From: an uncultured Opitutia bacterium
Lineage (GTDB): Bacteria > Verrucomicrobiota > Verrucomicrobiia > Opitutales > Opitutaceae
Assembly (NCBI GenBank): GCA_903825285.1
Contig: CAIJZY010000003.1
Span: forward strand, 87,141 to 151,140
Direction: 5' to 3'
Length of the DNA: 64,000 nucleotides
Within the stretch, counting starts at the first letter, position 1, and each line of letters opens with the position of its first letter. Made by a program: the position numbers and the translations under genes. The notes under the pieces are model-generated. The model searched no databases. It saw nothing but the letters and a program-made list of their open reading frames with translations, and had not been told where the DNA came from. Below are positions 40,920-48,556 of the stretch, piece by piece.

Positions 40920-41546
40920 TCAGCCGCCGTACCACCACCCGATGTAGATGAAGGTGCCGTAGTAGAATTCCTCGACGGAGCTATCCCACCAGTCGCGCAC
41001 GTAGTCGTAGTAGTAGATGATGTCGGTGAAGAAGCTCCAGCTGGTGCTGTAGCCGATGTATGTTCCGTAGAAGGGATTCACAAGGAAGAGGCCCATGAGC
41101 AGGGCCCAGTCCATCAGCGTGGCGGCGACGGCGGTGTCCTGGTACTGGTTGGTGTTGGTGATGCCCAGCGCGGCCTCGAGGTCGGTGTCCACGATGGAGC
41201 CGCAGTTGCAGTAGAGCGCGTTGTAGTCGTACTCGTAGTGGTTGAGGTGGTACTCGAGCTGGACCAGCTGCGCGTCGGTGCAGTTGTAGGTGTTGGCCAG
41301 CGAGCCGTAGTTCGCGATGCGGGACGTGTCGTCCTCGATGTGGCCCTCGTAGGAGCCGAGGTGGGTGCCGCCCTCGTAGAACCCCAGCGCCACCGTGTGG
41401 GTGTCGGAGTAGGTGAGGAGGACGGAGACGTGGACGACGCCGTAGTTGACGGTGGAGTAGTACACCTGGGCGGTCTGGGCCCGGGCGGCGAGGGTGCAGA
41501 GGACGAATCCCAGGATGAGTCCGAGGCGGGACAGGCTTGGTTTCAT
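40920..41546 (-). CDS. Tyrosine- and aromatic-rich exported protein
   Basis: A 208-residue protein. The signal peptide is MKPSLSRLGLILGFVLCTLA, cleaved near ARAQ. The mature part of about 185 residues holds about 25 Tyr (13-14 %), 6 Trp and 7 Phe, with many Asp and Glu and only two Arg and no Lys, so it is strongly acidic. Aromatic clusters include YNCTDAQLVQLEY, HYEYDYNALYCNCG, IIYYYDYVRDWWD and EEFYYGTFIYIGWWYGG. Three Cys. The pattern resembles low-complexity or aggregating cell-surface or matrix proteins, but there is no recognised family. It precedes no partner gene. Confidence 0.8.
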   Translation of the reverse strand: MKPSLSRLGLILGFVLCTLAARAQTAQVYYSTVNYGVVHVSVLLTYSDTHTVALGFYEGGTHLGSYEGHIEDDTSRIANYGSLANTYNCTDAQLVQLEYHLNHYEYDYNALYCNCGSIVDTDLEAALGITNTNQYQDTAVAATLMDWALLMGLFLVNPFYGTYIGYSTSWSFFTDIIYYYDYVRDWWDSSVEEFYYGTFIYIGWWYGG

Positions 41547-41852
41547 GGAGCTGCGGGGTGGGGTTGGATCCGCCGCCGGAAAGCCGCTCGGGTTCCGGTG
41601 GGGCAGAGAGGGAGGGTGAACGAGGAGCGAATGCGCGGAGGAAGCGCGCCCGGGCGCGGCGCCGCGAAACGGAAAACCGCCTAAGTTTAGGTGGGCGCGG
41701 CGGGTGCGGAACCGATTCGTCCCGGGCTGCGCCGAGGCTTGGCTTCCGCGAAACATTCAGCAAAATCCGGGCTGTATTCCGCAACGGACGCGCAGGCGGA
41801 TGCGGCGCGGACGGCTAGGATGGCCCCGGTCAGCAACAATCCTCCTCGGCTC
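41547..41852. other. 306-base divergent gap before the EF-G-like gene
   Basis: Between the tyrosine-rich gene (minus) and the EF-G-like gene (plus). Contains CCTAAGTTTAGG (41681-41692), a 12-base near-palindrome (CCTAA-GT-TTAGG). No promoter elements of good quality were seen. An upstream in-frame ATG at 41820 could be the true start of the EF-G-like gene. Confidence 0.45.
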
Positions 41853-43949
41853 ATGAATGACGTCGCCTCTTCGGACCTGAGAAATTTCTCCATCCTCGGC
41901 CACGCGTCAGCCGGCAAGACCCTCCTCTGCGAAGCCATGCTCGCCTGTTCCGGCGACATCGGCCGCATGGGCTCGATCGCCGCCGGCACGACCGTGTCCG
42001 ACTATCACGCCAGCGAGCACCAGCACCAGATCTCGGTGCACGCCTCGCTGCTCCACCTGCAGTGGATGAACCGCAAGTTCAACCTGCTCGACTGCCCCGG
42101 GTACGCCGACTTCATCAGCGAGGGCCTCGGCGCGCTGCGCGTCGGCGACTTCGCGCTCATCGTGATTAACGCCGCCCACGGCCTCGGCGTGGGCACCGAC
42201 GCCGCGTGGGACTACGCCACGCACTACGAGCTGCCGAAAATGCTCGTGGTAAACGCGCTCGACAAGGCGAACGTGAGCTTTGACACGGTGCTGGAGGACG
42301 CGCGGACGCATTTCGGCAAGAACGTCTTCCCGCTCTCGATCCCGCTCGACGCCGGCCCGGGCTTCAGCCGGGTGCTCGACGTGATGCGCAACGAGGTCGT
42401 CACCTACAAGCCCGGCGGCAACGGCAAGTACACCGAGGTGCCCGCCACCGGCGAGCTGGCCGAGCGCGTGTCGGCGCTGCACAAGCAGCTCATCGAGTAC
42501 GTCGCCGAGTCCGACGACGGCCTGATGGAGAAGTTTTTCGAAAAGGGCATCCTCGCCGAGGAGGAGTTCCGCGCCGGCCTGCACCAGGCGATCCAGCGCC
42601 AGGTCTTCGTGCCACTGTTCGCCGTGTCCGCCGAGACCAACGTCGGCGTCGCCCGCCTGATGGACTTCATCGCCAAGTACGGCTCGGCACCCACCGACCG
42701 CGCGGAAGTGTCCGCGCGGGATGCCTCCGGGATCTCCGGCTCGGTGCCGCTCACGCAGCCCGAGCCGGTCCTGTATGTGTTCAAGACGATGAACGAGCCG
42801 GGCGTGGGCGAGCTGTCGCTCTTCCGGCTGTTCGCCGGCACGGTGAAGCCCGGCGACGAGCTGCTCAACTCCGCGCGGAACCTCTCCGAGCGGCTCGGCC
42901 AGCTCTACGTCCTCAACGGCGGCACGCGCACGCCCGTCGCCTCGCTGGGCGCCGGCGACCTCGGCGCGGTCGTCAAGCTGCGCGGCACGCACACCGGCGA
43001 CACGCTCTGCAGCCCCAAGCGGCCGGTCGTGCTGCGCAAGGTCGAGTACCCCGCGCCCAACATCCATGGCGCGCTGAAGCTCCGGTCGAAGGGCGACGAG
43101 GACAAGCTCGCCGTCGGCCTCGCCACGCTGCACCAGGAGGACCCGACGTTCCACTACCGCGTGGACGACGAGATCCACCAGACGATTGTCTCGGGCCAGG
43201 GCGAGATCCAGCTCCAGGTGATCGTCGAGCGGCTGCTGCGGCGGTTCAATGTCGCGGTCGAGCTCGAGGAGCCCCGTATCCCGTACCGCGAGACCATCCG
43301 CGGCCACGGTGAGTCGCGCTACCGGCACAAGAAGCAGACCGGCGGTGCCGGCCAGTTCGCCGAGGTGTGGCTGCGCGTCGAGCCCGGCCCCCGCGACAGC
43401 GGCGTCAATTTCATCCAGTCCCTCGTCGGCACCAACGTGGACCGCGTCTTCGTCCCCTCGGTCGAGAAGGGCGTCCGCACCGTCTGCAAGGAGGGCGTCC
43501 TGGCAGGCTACCACGTGTCGGACGTGAAGATCGACTTCTACGACGGCAAGATGCACCCGGTGGACTCGAAGGACATCGCCTTCCAGGTGGCGGGCTACCA
43601 CGCCTTCAAGGAGTCGTTCCTCGCCGCCGGGCCCTGCCTGCTGGAGCCGGTCTACACCGTGACGGTGATGGTGCCCGAGGAGTACCTGGGCGCGGTGATG
43701 GGCGACCTGTCATCCCGCCGCGGGCACATCCTCGGCGTGGACATCGACGGCCACTTCCAGGTCGTCCGCGCGCAGGTGCCGCAGAAGGAGCTCTACCACT
43801 ACAGCACGACCCTGCGCTCGCTGACCAGCGGCCGCGGGCGCCATTCCGAGAGCTTCAGCCACTACGCCGAGGTGCCGCCGGAGGCGGTGGCGAAGGTGCT
43901 GGCCGAGGCGAAGGCCCGGAAGGACGCCGAGGTGGCGCTGAAGCACTAG
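41853..43949 (+). CDS. Elongation factor G paralogue (EF-G2-like translational GTPase)
   Basis: A 698-residue EF-G-like protein. G1 is GHASAGKT, G3 is DCPGYADF, and domain IV keeps the GHGESRYRHKKQTGGAGQF signature. G4 reads NALDKA, so the Lys of NKxD is replaced by Ala, as sometimes seen in divergent paralogues, which may lower guanine specificity. Domain V (VMVPEEYLGAVMGDLSSRRG) is intact. Such paralogues can act in ribosome recycling, rescue or stress. The start at ATG 41853 (MNDVASSDLRN) is preferred, with ATG 41820 as a possible alternative. Canonical fusA is not in this window. Confidence 0.88.
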   Translation: MNDVASSDLRNFSILGHASAGKTLLCEAMLACSGDIGRMGSIAAGTTVSDYHASEHQHQISVHASLLHLQWMNRKFNLLDCPGYADFISEGLGALRVGDFALIVINAAHGLGVGTDAAWDYATHYELPKMLVVNALDKANVSFDTVLEDARTHFGKNVFPLSIPLDAGPGFSRVLDVMRNEVVTYKPGGNGKYTEVPATGELAERVSALHKQLIEYVAESDDGLMEKFFEKGILAEEEFRAGLHQAIQRQVFVPLFAVSAETNVGVARLMDFIAKYGSAPTDRAEVSARDASGISGSVPLTQPEPVLYVFKTMNEPGVGELSLFRLFAGTVKPGDELLNSARNLSERLGQLYVLNGGTRTPVASLGAGDLGAVVKLRGTHTGDTLCSPKRPVVLRKVEYPAPNIHGALKLRSKGDEDKLAVGLATLHQEDPTFHYRVDDEIHQTIVSGQGEIQLQVIVERLLRRFNVAVELEEPRIPYRETIRGHGESRYRHKKQTGGAGQFAEVWLRVEPGPRDSGVNFIQSLVGTNVDRVFVPSVEKGVRTVCKEGVLAGYHVSDVKIDFYDGKMHPVDSKDIAFQVAGYHAFKESFLAAGPCLLEPVYTVTVMVPEEYLGAVMGDLSSRRGHILGVDIDGHFQVVRAQVPQKELYHYSTTLRSLTSGRGRHSESFSHYAEVPPEAVAKVLAEAKARKDAEVALKH

Positions 43950-44004
43950 GGCGGAAACTTTAGCCGGGACCAGTGACAGGAACGAACTTCAACCCCATCC
44001 GATT

Positions 44005-44229
44005 ATGACGACCTGGAAGATCGAAATCACCGAGCCGCACAGCGGCGAACTCGGCGAAGCCGTGCTCCACGAGGACCACGGCTTCGCGATGGAAGAGTAC
44101 ACCTACGAGGCCGGCCACAAGATCGATGTGGCCGTGCACGAGACCCACGACCCGCGGTGGCACATCTTCACCGACCTCGACTCGGGCCACCGCTTCAAGA
44201 TCCCGCCGGAGAAGTACCGGAGGATCTAG
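44005..44229 (+). CDS. Small conserved-looking protein of unknown function
   Basis: A 74-residue acidic protein starting MTTWKIEITEPHSGELGEAV, rich in His, Glu and Asp, with regular alternation suggesting beta strands. It starts 56 bases after the EF-G-like gene and may share its transcript. A perfect hairpin, CCGGCC-TGGC-GGCCGG, begins directly after the TAG stop. No known family. Confidence 0.7.
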   Translation: MTTWKIEITEPHSGELGEAVLHEDHGFAMEEYTYEAGHKIDVAVHETHDPRWHIFTDLDSGHRFKIPPEKYRRI

Positions 44230-44355
44230 CCGGCCTGGCGGCCGGAAACGCGAAGGTCAAAATTCGAAATTCGAGTTAAGCATTACGGCTGAATTTCAAA
44301 ATTCATGCCGCGATGGCGCCATAGGTGCTTCACTCGAATTTTGAAATTCAGCCGT
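44230..44355. repeat. ATTCGAA-family inverted element with stop-codon hairpin
   Basis: Hairpin CCGGCC-TGGC-GGCCGG (44230-44245) follows the 74-aa gene's stop. Then GCGAAGGTCAAAATTCGAAA and AAATTCGAGTTAAGC (44267-44281). A 20-base sequence, ACGGCTGAATTTCAAAATTC (44285-44304), is repeated inverted at 44336-44355, where it contains the TGA stop of the following minus-strand gene. AAATTCGAGTGAAGC recurs inverted at 44327-44341, matching 14 of 15 positions. Confidence 0.85.
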
Positions 44356-45229
44356 CGGGCTTGATCCGCCCATTTCTCAGCTCCTCCGCGTAGAAGTCCG
44401 GGTAAAGCGTCCGCGTGCAGCTGGGGCAGATGCTGTGGGTGAAGGTCGCGTCGGAACGCTCGGCGATGTACGCCTCGACGCGGTTCCAGTAGCCGCGGTC
44501 GTCGCGGATGCTCTTGCACGAGGAGCAGATCGGGAGGAGCCCGGACAGCGCCTTTACCTGCTCCAGCGCCTCCTTCAACTCGCGGTTCCAGCGCACGGCG
44601 CCGGCGATGAGCAGGCTGGCATACAACGCGACCATGAAGATGCTGACCTCGATGGTGGACAGCTGGAGCACCGCCTCGGCGGACGCGGCGACCGGGTGCA
44701 GATCGAGGAGCCCGACGGCGAGGATGCGGGCGCCATGGAAGATCGCATGCGCGCCGAGGACCACGGCGGGCAGCTCGCGCCCCTCCCACCACACGCCCCG
44801 GCCGGGTCCGCGCAGCGCTTGCGCGGCCAGGAGCGAGATGAACAGCCAGCAGGTCGAGTTGACGAGCATGCGGGTCGCCACCGAGCCGTGGCCGAGCACG
44901 ACCAGGGTGAGCGCAACCAGATGCGCGAGCAGCAGCGTGACGCTGCGCTGGGTGTAAGGCTGCCGGCCCTTGAACCGCCGGATACCGGCCCAGAGCAGCA
45001 GGTGCGCGGCCGTGATCACCACGGACGGCAGGATCTGGCCGACGAAATCCGTCAGCAAGGGCCGGAGGGTCAGCAGGCCGTCCGCCACCAGCATGCTCGT
45101 CGCCGCCAGCATCCAGAACCACATGGCCTCGTTGCTGTGATAGCGCCACCAGGCGATTGCGAACACCAGGGCCAAGCTCGCGGCGATCAGGGTGTTGACC
45201 AGGTTCAGGGGGGTAAGCGACTGAAGCAT
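44348..45229 (-). CDS. Membrane protein with C-terminal Cys-x2-Cys module, paralogue of the first gene
   Basis: A 293-residue protein starting at MLQSLTPLNLVNTLIAASLA. It has six to seven hydrophobic segments, then LPICSSCKSIRDDRGYWNR and SICPSCTRT, the two Cys-x2-Cys pairs also present in the gene at 2-829. The matching order of hydrophobic segments and tail shows common origin. A 20-residue longer start at 45289 is possible. The gene is flanked by AAATTCGAGTTAAGC at 44267-44281 and 45301-45315, in the same orientation, so it may have moved as a unit with repeats. Function is unknown. Confidence 0.8.
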   Translation of the reverse strand: MLQSLTPLNLVNTLIAASLALVFAIAWWRYHSNEAMWFWMLAATSMLVADGLLTLRPLLTDFVGQILPSVVITAAHLLLWAGIRRFKGRQPYTQRSVTLLLAHLVALTLVVLGHGSVATRMLVNSTCWLFISLLAAQALRGPGRGVWWEGRELPAVVLGAHAIFHGARILAVGLLDLHPVAASAEAVLQLSTIEVSIFMVALYASLLIAGAVRWNRELKEALEQVKALSGLLPICSSCKSIRDDRGYWNRVEAYIAERSDATFTHSICPSCTRTLYPDFYAEELRNGRIKPDG

Positions 45230-45300
45230 GACCGACGCTACAAATCGCCCCTCCTCCGACAAGTCAGAAATATAGGGTGAAATACCCATGAGAAAGCATG

Positions 45301-45542
45301 AAATTCGAGTTAAGCACGACTCAGGGAGGGTCTAGGCCCGATATAGGGCGGGGTCGGCGACCCCGCCGTTTGGGGTGAACGGCGATCTCCTGCTCCGCGA
45401 CATGAATGGCGGGGTCAGCGACCCCGCCCTACAGAGTTACAGAAACCAAGCCGGTGCCGCCGCGGCTTGCTTGGACGGGGATAAGCCTTGGGGCTTAACT
45501 CGAATTTTGCCCTTCGTGCTTCCCAGCACGCCTAGCGCTGGG
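45301..45542. repeat. Nested repeat region: ATTCGAA arms enclosing a GTAG-type BIME
   Basis: AAATTCGAGTTAAGC (45301-45315) and its inverse (45493-45507) are perfect 15-base inverted copies 177 bases apart. Inside are two GGCGGGGTC-N3-GACCCCGCC hairpins (45347-45367 and 45408-45428); the right one is followed by CTAC, the inverse of GTAG. TAAGCC-TTGG-GGCTTA (45482-45497) is a further hairpin. The right end carries hairpin CCCAGCAC-GCCTA-GCGCTGGG (45522-45542), with the GH29-like gene's stop in its loop. Confidence 0.88.
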
Positions 45543-46509
45543 AGTGGATCGCCTGTCCGAGGGCCTTCACCTGCGGCCAGAAGGCCTCGTCGATGAGACC
45601 GCGCTGGGTAAGGGGCGCGTCCCATGAGACCACGCCGCCGCGGCTATTGATGAACTTCGTGTAGCCGATGGTGAGCTCGTCGGGAAAACGCACCGGACCC
45701 TTGCCCCACCATTCGCCCATGATCGTGAGCACGTGCAGCTGGGCGCCGTTGAGGTAGCGCTCGTAGTTCTGGAGCCGCGAGTAGTCGGGCGTGTTGCCGG
45801 CGGCGACGGTCATGTCGCGCTCAATCTCGCCGGGCGTGAAGTCGTCGCACTCGGTGATGGAATAAAGCGGGGTGCGCAGGCCGTTGTTGAAGGCGACGAT
45901 CGCGTCGGGATTCCCCGCCTTCAGCGCCTCGGCAAAGCTGCGGTAGTTGGGCGCGTCGGGGTGCGAGTATGCGGCGGTGTTGTAGGGCCCGTCGATCCAC
46001 CAGCCGCTGAGCGATGTTCCCCAGCGCAGCGACCACTCGCGCGCGACCGCCTCCCAGTTCCGCTGCAGATCCGTGAGGCGCTCGTCGGGCCGGCCCTCCA
46101 GCCGGGCCTTCGCGACCGCGTCGGCGGCGGGCGCGCCGCCGGGCAGGTAGGCGAGCAGCCGGATGCCGCGCGGCGTGAGCGCGCGGGCGAGGTCGGCGAT
46201 CAGGTCGCGGCGTGAGCATTTGCTCGGGCGGATCCCGACGATGTCGTCGTAGGCCTGGTTGGGCGAGAGGTAGAATCCCGAGTTCTGCCCGAGGGTGATG
46301 ACGAAGTAGGGCACTTGGGCCTCGGCCAGCTGGCGGGCGAGTCCCTCGACGTCGAACGCGTCAATGCGCCGGTTCCATTCGTCCACTGGCAGCGCGATCG
46401 GCTGCAGGTTGCTCGCCGAGTCGGCGAGGTAATGGGTGAACAGCCCCCACCGGCACTGCTTGAACCAGTCGGTGTTGGCGCGTATCCAGGGGGCAGGGGT
46501 GGGAGGCAT
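45532..46509 (-). CDS. GH29-like alpha-L-fucosidase-related protein
   Basis: A 325-residue protein resembling the catalytic barrel of GH29: the N-terminal NTDWFKQCRWGLFTHYL corresponds to the family's W-x-RFG-x-FxHWG region, and SGWWIDGPY places the nucleophile-like Asp. It lacks a C-terminal beta-sandwich, so it is shorter than classical fucosidases (about 450 residues). No signal peptide. The start at 46509 follows repeat element D; the upstream in-frame residues are translated repeat. Specificity is uncertain. Its stop TAG sits in a hairpin loop. Confidence 0.65.
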   Translation of the reverse strand: MPPTPAPWIRANTDWFKQCRWGLFTHYLADSASNLQPIALPVDEWNRRIDAFDVEGLARQLAEAQVPYFVITLGQNSGFYLSPNQAYDDIVGIRPSKCSRRDLIADLARALTPRGIRLLAYLPGGAPAADAVAKARLEGRPDERLTDLQRNWEAVAREWSLRWGTSLSGWWIDGPYNTAAYSHPDAPNYRSFAEALKAGNPDAIVAFNNGLRTPLYSITECDDFTPGEIERDMTVAAGNTPDYSRLQNYERYLNGAQLHVLTIMGEWWGKGPVRFPDELTIGYTKFINSRGGVVSWDAPLTQRGLIDEAFWPQVKALGQAIHSQR

Positions 46510-46515
46510 GGAGGG

Positions 46516-46623
46516 AGTTGAAAGTTGAAGGTTGAAAGCTGAAAGCCGAGAGGCCGTGACGAGATGGACGAGCGGGCTCCAGCTTTCAACTTTCAACCTC
46601 AACTTTCAACAGCGCACCGCGCT
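46516..46623. repeat. GTTGAAA-family inverted element D
   Basis: Between the GH29-like start and the NERD gene stop. GTTGAAAGTTGAAGGTTGAA (46517-46536) has inverted counterparts in 46579-46610, with one single-base gap and very few mismatches over 30 bases. A short hairpin, AGCGC-ACC-GCGCT (46611-46623), abuts the NERD gene's stop codon (46623-46625). Confidence 0.88.
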
Positions 46624-47513
46624 CAGTACTCCACGTTGCGGCAGCGTTCCTCCAGGAAGCGGGCGTAGCGCTCCACCTGCTGCTCGGTGAGGAGGGGGCG
46701 GCGGGAGGTCAGGACGGGCGCGAGCACCTTCGGGTTGACGACCCGCAGTGGACTGCGGGTCTTTTCGATCACCATCCAGCCGGGCACGGTCAGCACAGGC
46801 TCGACGCGCGGGGCCTCTCCCGTGACGGCGCCGAGCTTCTCCTCGAGCCACTGGGCGTTGCGCCGCGCCTGCTCGATGCCGTGCCGGTCCTCGCCCCACG
46901 GCCAGCTCAGCGAGATCCCGTCGAACCAGACCTCGTAGTCCTTGCGCCCCGGCCGCGACCGGCCCTTGCGGCGGGTCTTGGTCTCGATGGCAAAGATGCC
47001 GGATGGCCCGATCGCGACATGGTCGATGTTGAAGGAGGCCCGGCCCGCGGTCGCGGGCACGTCGTGGAAAATCCGCCAGCCCTTCAGCTTCAGCGGCTCG
47101 AGATGCTCGGCCACAACCCGCTCGCCGAAATAGCCCAGATAGCGGTTGCTGCGCTCGATGATCCGGCGGTTCAGCCAGCGCGCCGAGAGGATGAACGCCA
47201 CGATGAAAAATCCGACGCTCACACCCAGCCCGGCGACTGCGCCCCAGCCCGGCAGCCGCGTGAACACCACCAGAGCCAGGACGCCCACGAACACCGGCAC
47301 GTACGCGGCCGTGACCATGTAGAGGAACAGGTTTTCCTGAAACTCCGTGATGATCTTGAACTGCGTCTCACCCGGCATGCGCAGCAGACGCAGGTCGTTG
47401 TCCAGCGGATGGCGCACCTGGCGCTGCCGCCGCATCCACCAGAGCATCGCCACCACGCAGGCCAGGAAGAAAATGAAGTAACCTACAATCAGGATTCCGG
47501 TGTAAAGGGTCAT
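46623..47513 (-). CDS. NERD-domain membrane protein
   Basis: A 296-residue protein. Three hydrophobic segments occupy the first 110 residues. The NERD (nuclease-related) domain follows: GYFGERVVAEHLEPL, then FNIDHVAIGPSGIFAIETK, with the Asp and the Glu-x-Lys of the restriction-endonuclease-like fold. NERD domains are predicted nucleases, but most are uncharacterised. The gene stands alone; a 199-base gap follows before the next (plus-strand) gene. Confidence 0.85.
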   Translation of the reverse strand: MTLYTGILIVGYFIFFLACVVAMLWWMRRQRQVRHPLDNDLRLLRMPGETQFKIITEFQENLFLYMVTAAYVPVFVGVLALVVFTRLPGWGAVAGLGVSVGFFIVAFILSARWLNRRIIERSNRYLGYFGERVVAEHLEPLKLKGWRIFHDVPATAGRASFNIDHVAIGPSGIFAIETKTRRKGRSRPGRKDYEVWFDGISLSWPWGEDRHGIEQARRNAQWLEEKLGAVTGEAPRVEPVLTVPGWMVIEKTRSPLRVVNPKVLAPVLTSRRPLLTEQQVERYARFLEERCRNVEY

Positions 47514-47546
47514 AGGTAAATCGGCTCACGCCCGGCGTGGCCCGAC

Positions 47547-47613
47547 GTTGCCTATTGCAGACAATTCACATCCCAAAACACGCCTGCAGAATACATAATT
47601 TTAGGTAGGCAAC
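47547..47613. promoter_or_regulatory. Inverted repeat in a divergent intergenic gap
   Basis: GTTGCCTA (47547-47554) and TAGGCAAC (47606-47613) are perfect inverted copies enclosing AT-rich DNA (AATACATAATTTTAGG) upstream of the secreted-protein gene at 47713 and the NERD gene. An operator or control region is possible. Confidence 0.35.
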
Positions 47614-47712
47614 TCAGCTTAAAAGCAGGTCTGGCGCTGGTGGGCCGACGCAAATCGCGTGCGCTGGAGAACGCCATTGCCCTGCATCAGTTCCGCTGCT
47701 CACGTTGCGGCC

Positions 47713-48507
47713 ATGCAACGCTTTCCCGGGTTACCTGGGCGGGTGATCCTCCGCGCCGGCGTGGTGGCCGTGCTGCTGCTATGCGGGGCGCTGCAGGCGG
47801 AGGACGATGCCGACAACACCTGGTTCAAGCACTTCTACCAGACGCAGGACGTGGCGCGGTTTGACGCCTATTGGAACCGGGTGATGACGGAGCGCTGGCT
47901 CAGCCAGCGCAACGTGGCGCCGCCGCTTATCGGCTTTGTGAGCCAGGTCGTGCACCGCCATCCGGCGCTGATCAAGGGCCGGCTCGACCAGCCCCGCGAG
48001 TTTCCCGGCGAGCAGAAGGACGCGATCCTGCAGATGCTGTGGCTGAGCAACACGCCGGAGGCGCGCGCCGTGCTGGTCGCCGCCGGGGAAACGGAACTGG
48101 CGAATGCGCCGCCACCGCCGATCGCCGCGCGGGTGATCCGCTCGGGCGGCGACCTGGACGTCTGCTGGGGCTGGTTTTTCGCCACCGGCGATCGCGCCGC
48201 GCTGGAGCCCATCATCCGCACGCTCGATTATGTCACCGCGGTCGGCGCCATGGACCGCTACAAGTCCGGCCCCAAGACGCCGGAGACGAAAGCCGCCGCC
48301 GTGCAGGAGGTCCTGTTTCGGGCGGCCGCCTGGTCGCTCAGCGCGAACGCCCGGGAAAATCCCGATGTTCTGCAGGCGTTGCAGGCCGCGGCGAAGGATC
48401 CCCAGGCCCCGCACGTGCGTCAGGTCGGACTGGCGCGACTGATCGCGAATGCCGCTGCGCCTGTGGCGAAGCCGGCGCCCGCCAGCACGCCGCCGGAGGG
48501 ACGGTAG
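47713..48507 (+). CDS. Exported protein of unknown function
   Basis: A 264-residue protein with a signal peptide (GRVILRAGVVAVLLLCGALQ, cleaved near QAE). The mature part is mainly helical (WLSQRNVAPPLIGFVSQVVH; AAVQEVLFRAAAWSLSANAR) and looks like a helical-repeat scaffold. The C-terminus is Ala/Pro-rich. It lies 49 bases before the LemA-domain gene on the same strand and may share its envelope role. No family recognised. Confidence 0.72.
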   Translation: MQRFPGLPGRVILRAGVVAVLLLCGALQAEDDADNTWFKHFYQTQDVARFDAYWNRVMTERWLSQRNVAPPLIGFVSQVVHRHPALIKGRLDQPREFPGEQKDAILQMLWLSNTPEARAVLVAAGETELANAPPPPIAARVIRSGGDLDVCWGWFFATGDRAALEPIIRTLDYVTAVGAMDRYKSGPKTPETKAAAVQEVLFRAAAWSLSANARENPDVLQALQAAAKDPQAPHVRQVGLARLIANAAAPVAKPAPASTPPEGR

Positions 48508-48556
48508 CCTCCGGTCCGGGCTTGGCGCTGGAGCGGAAAGCTTCCAGCCTGTGTTC

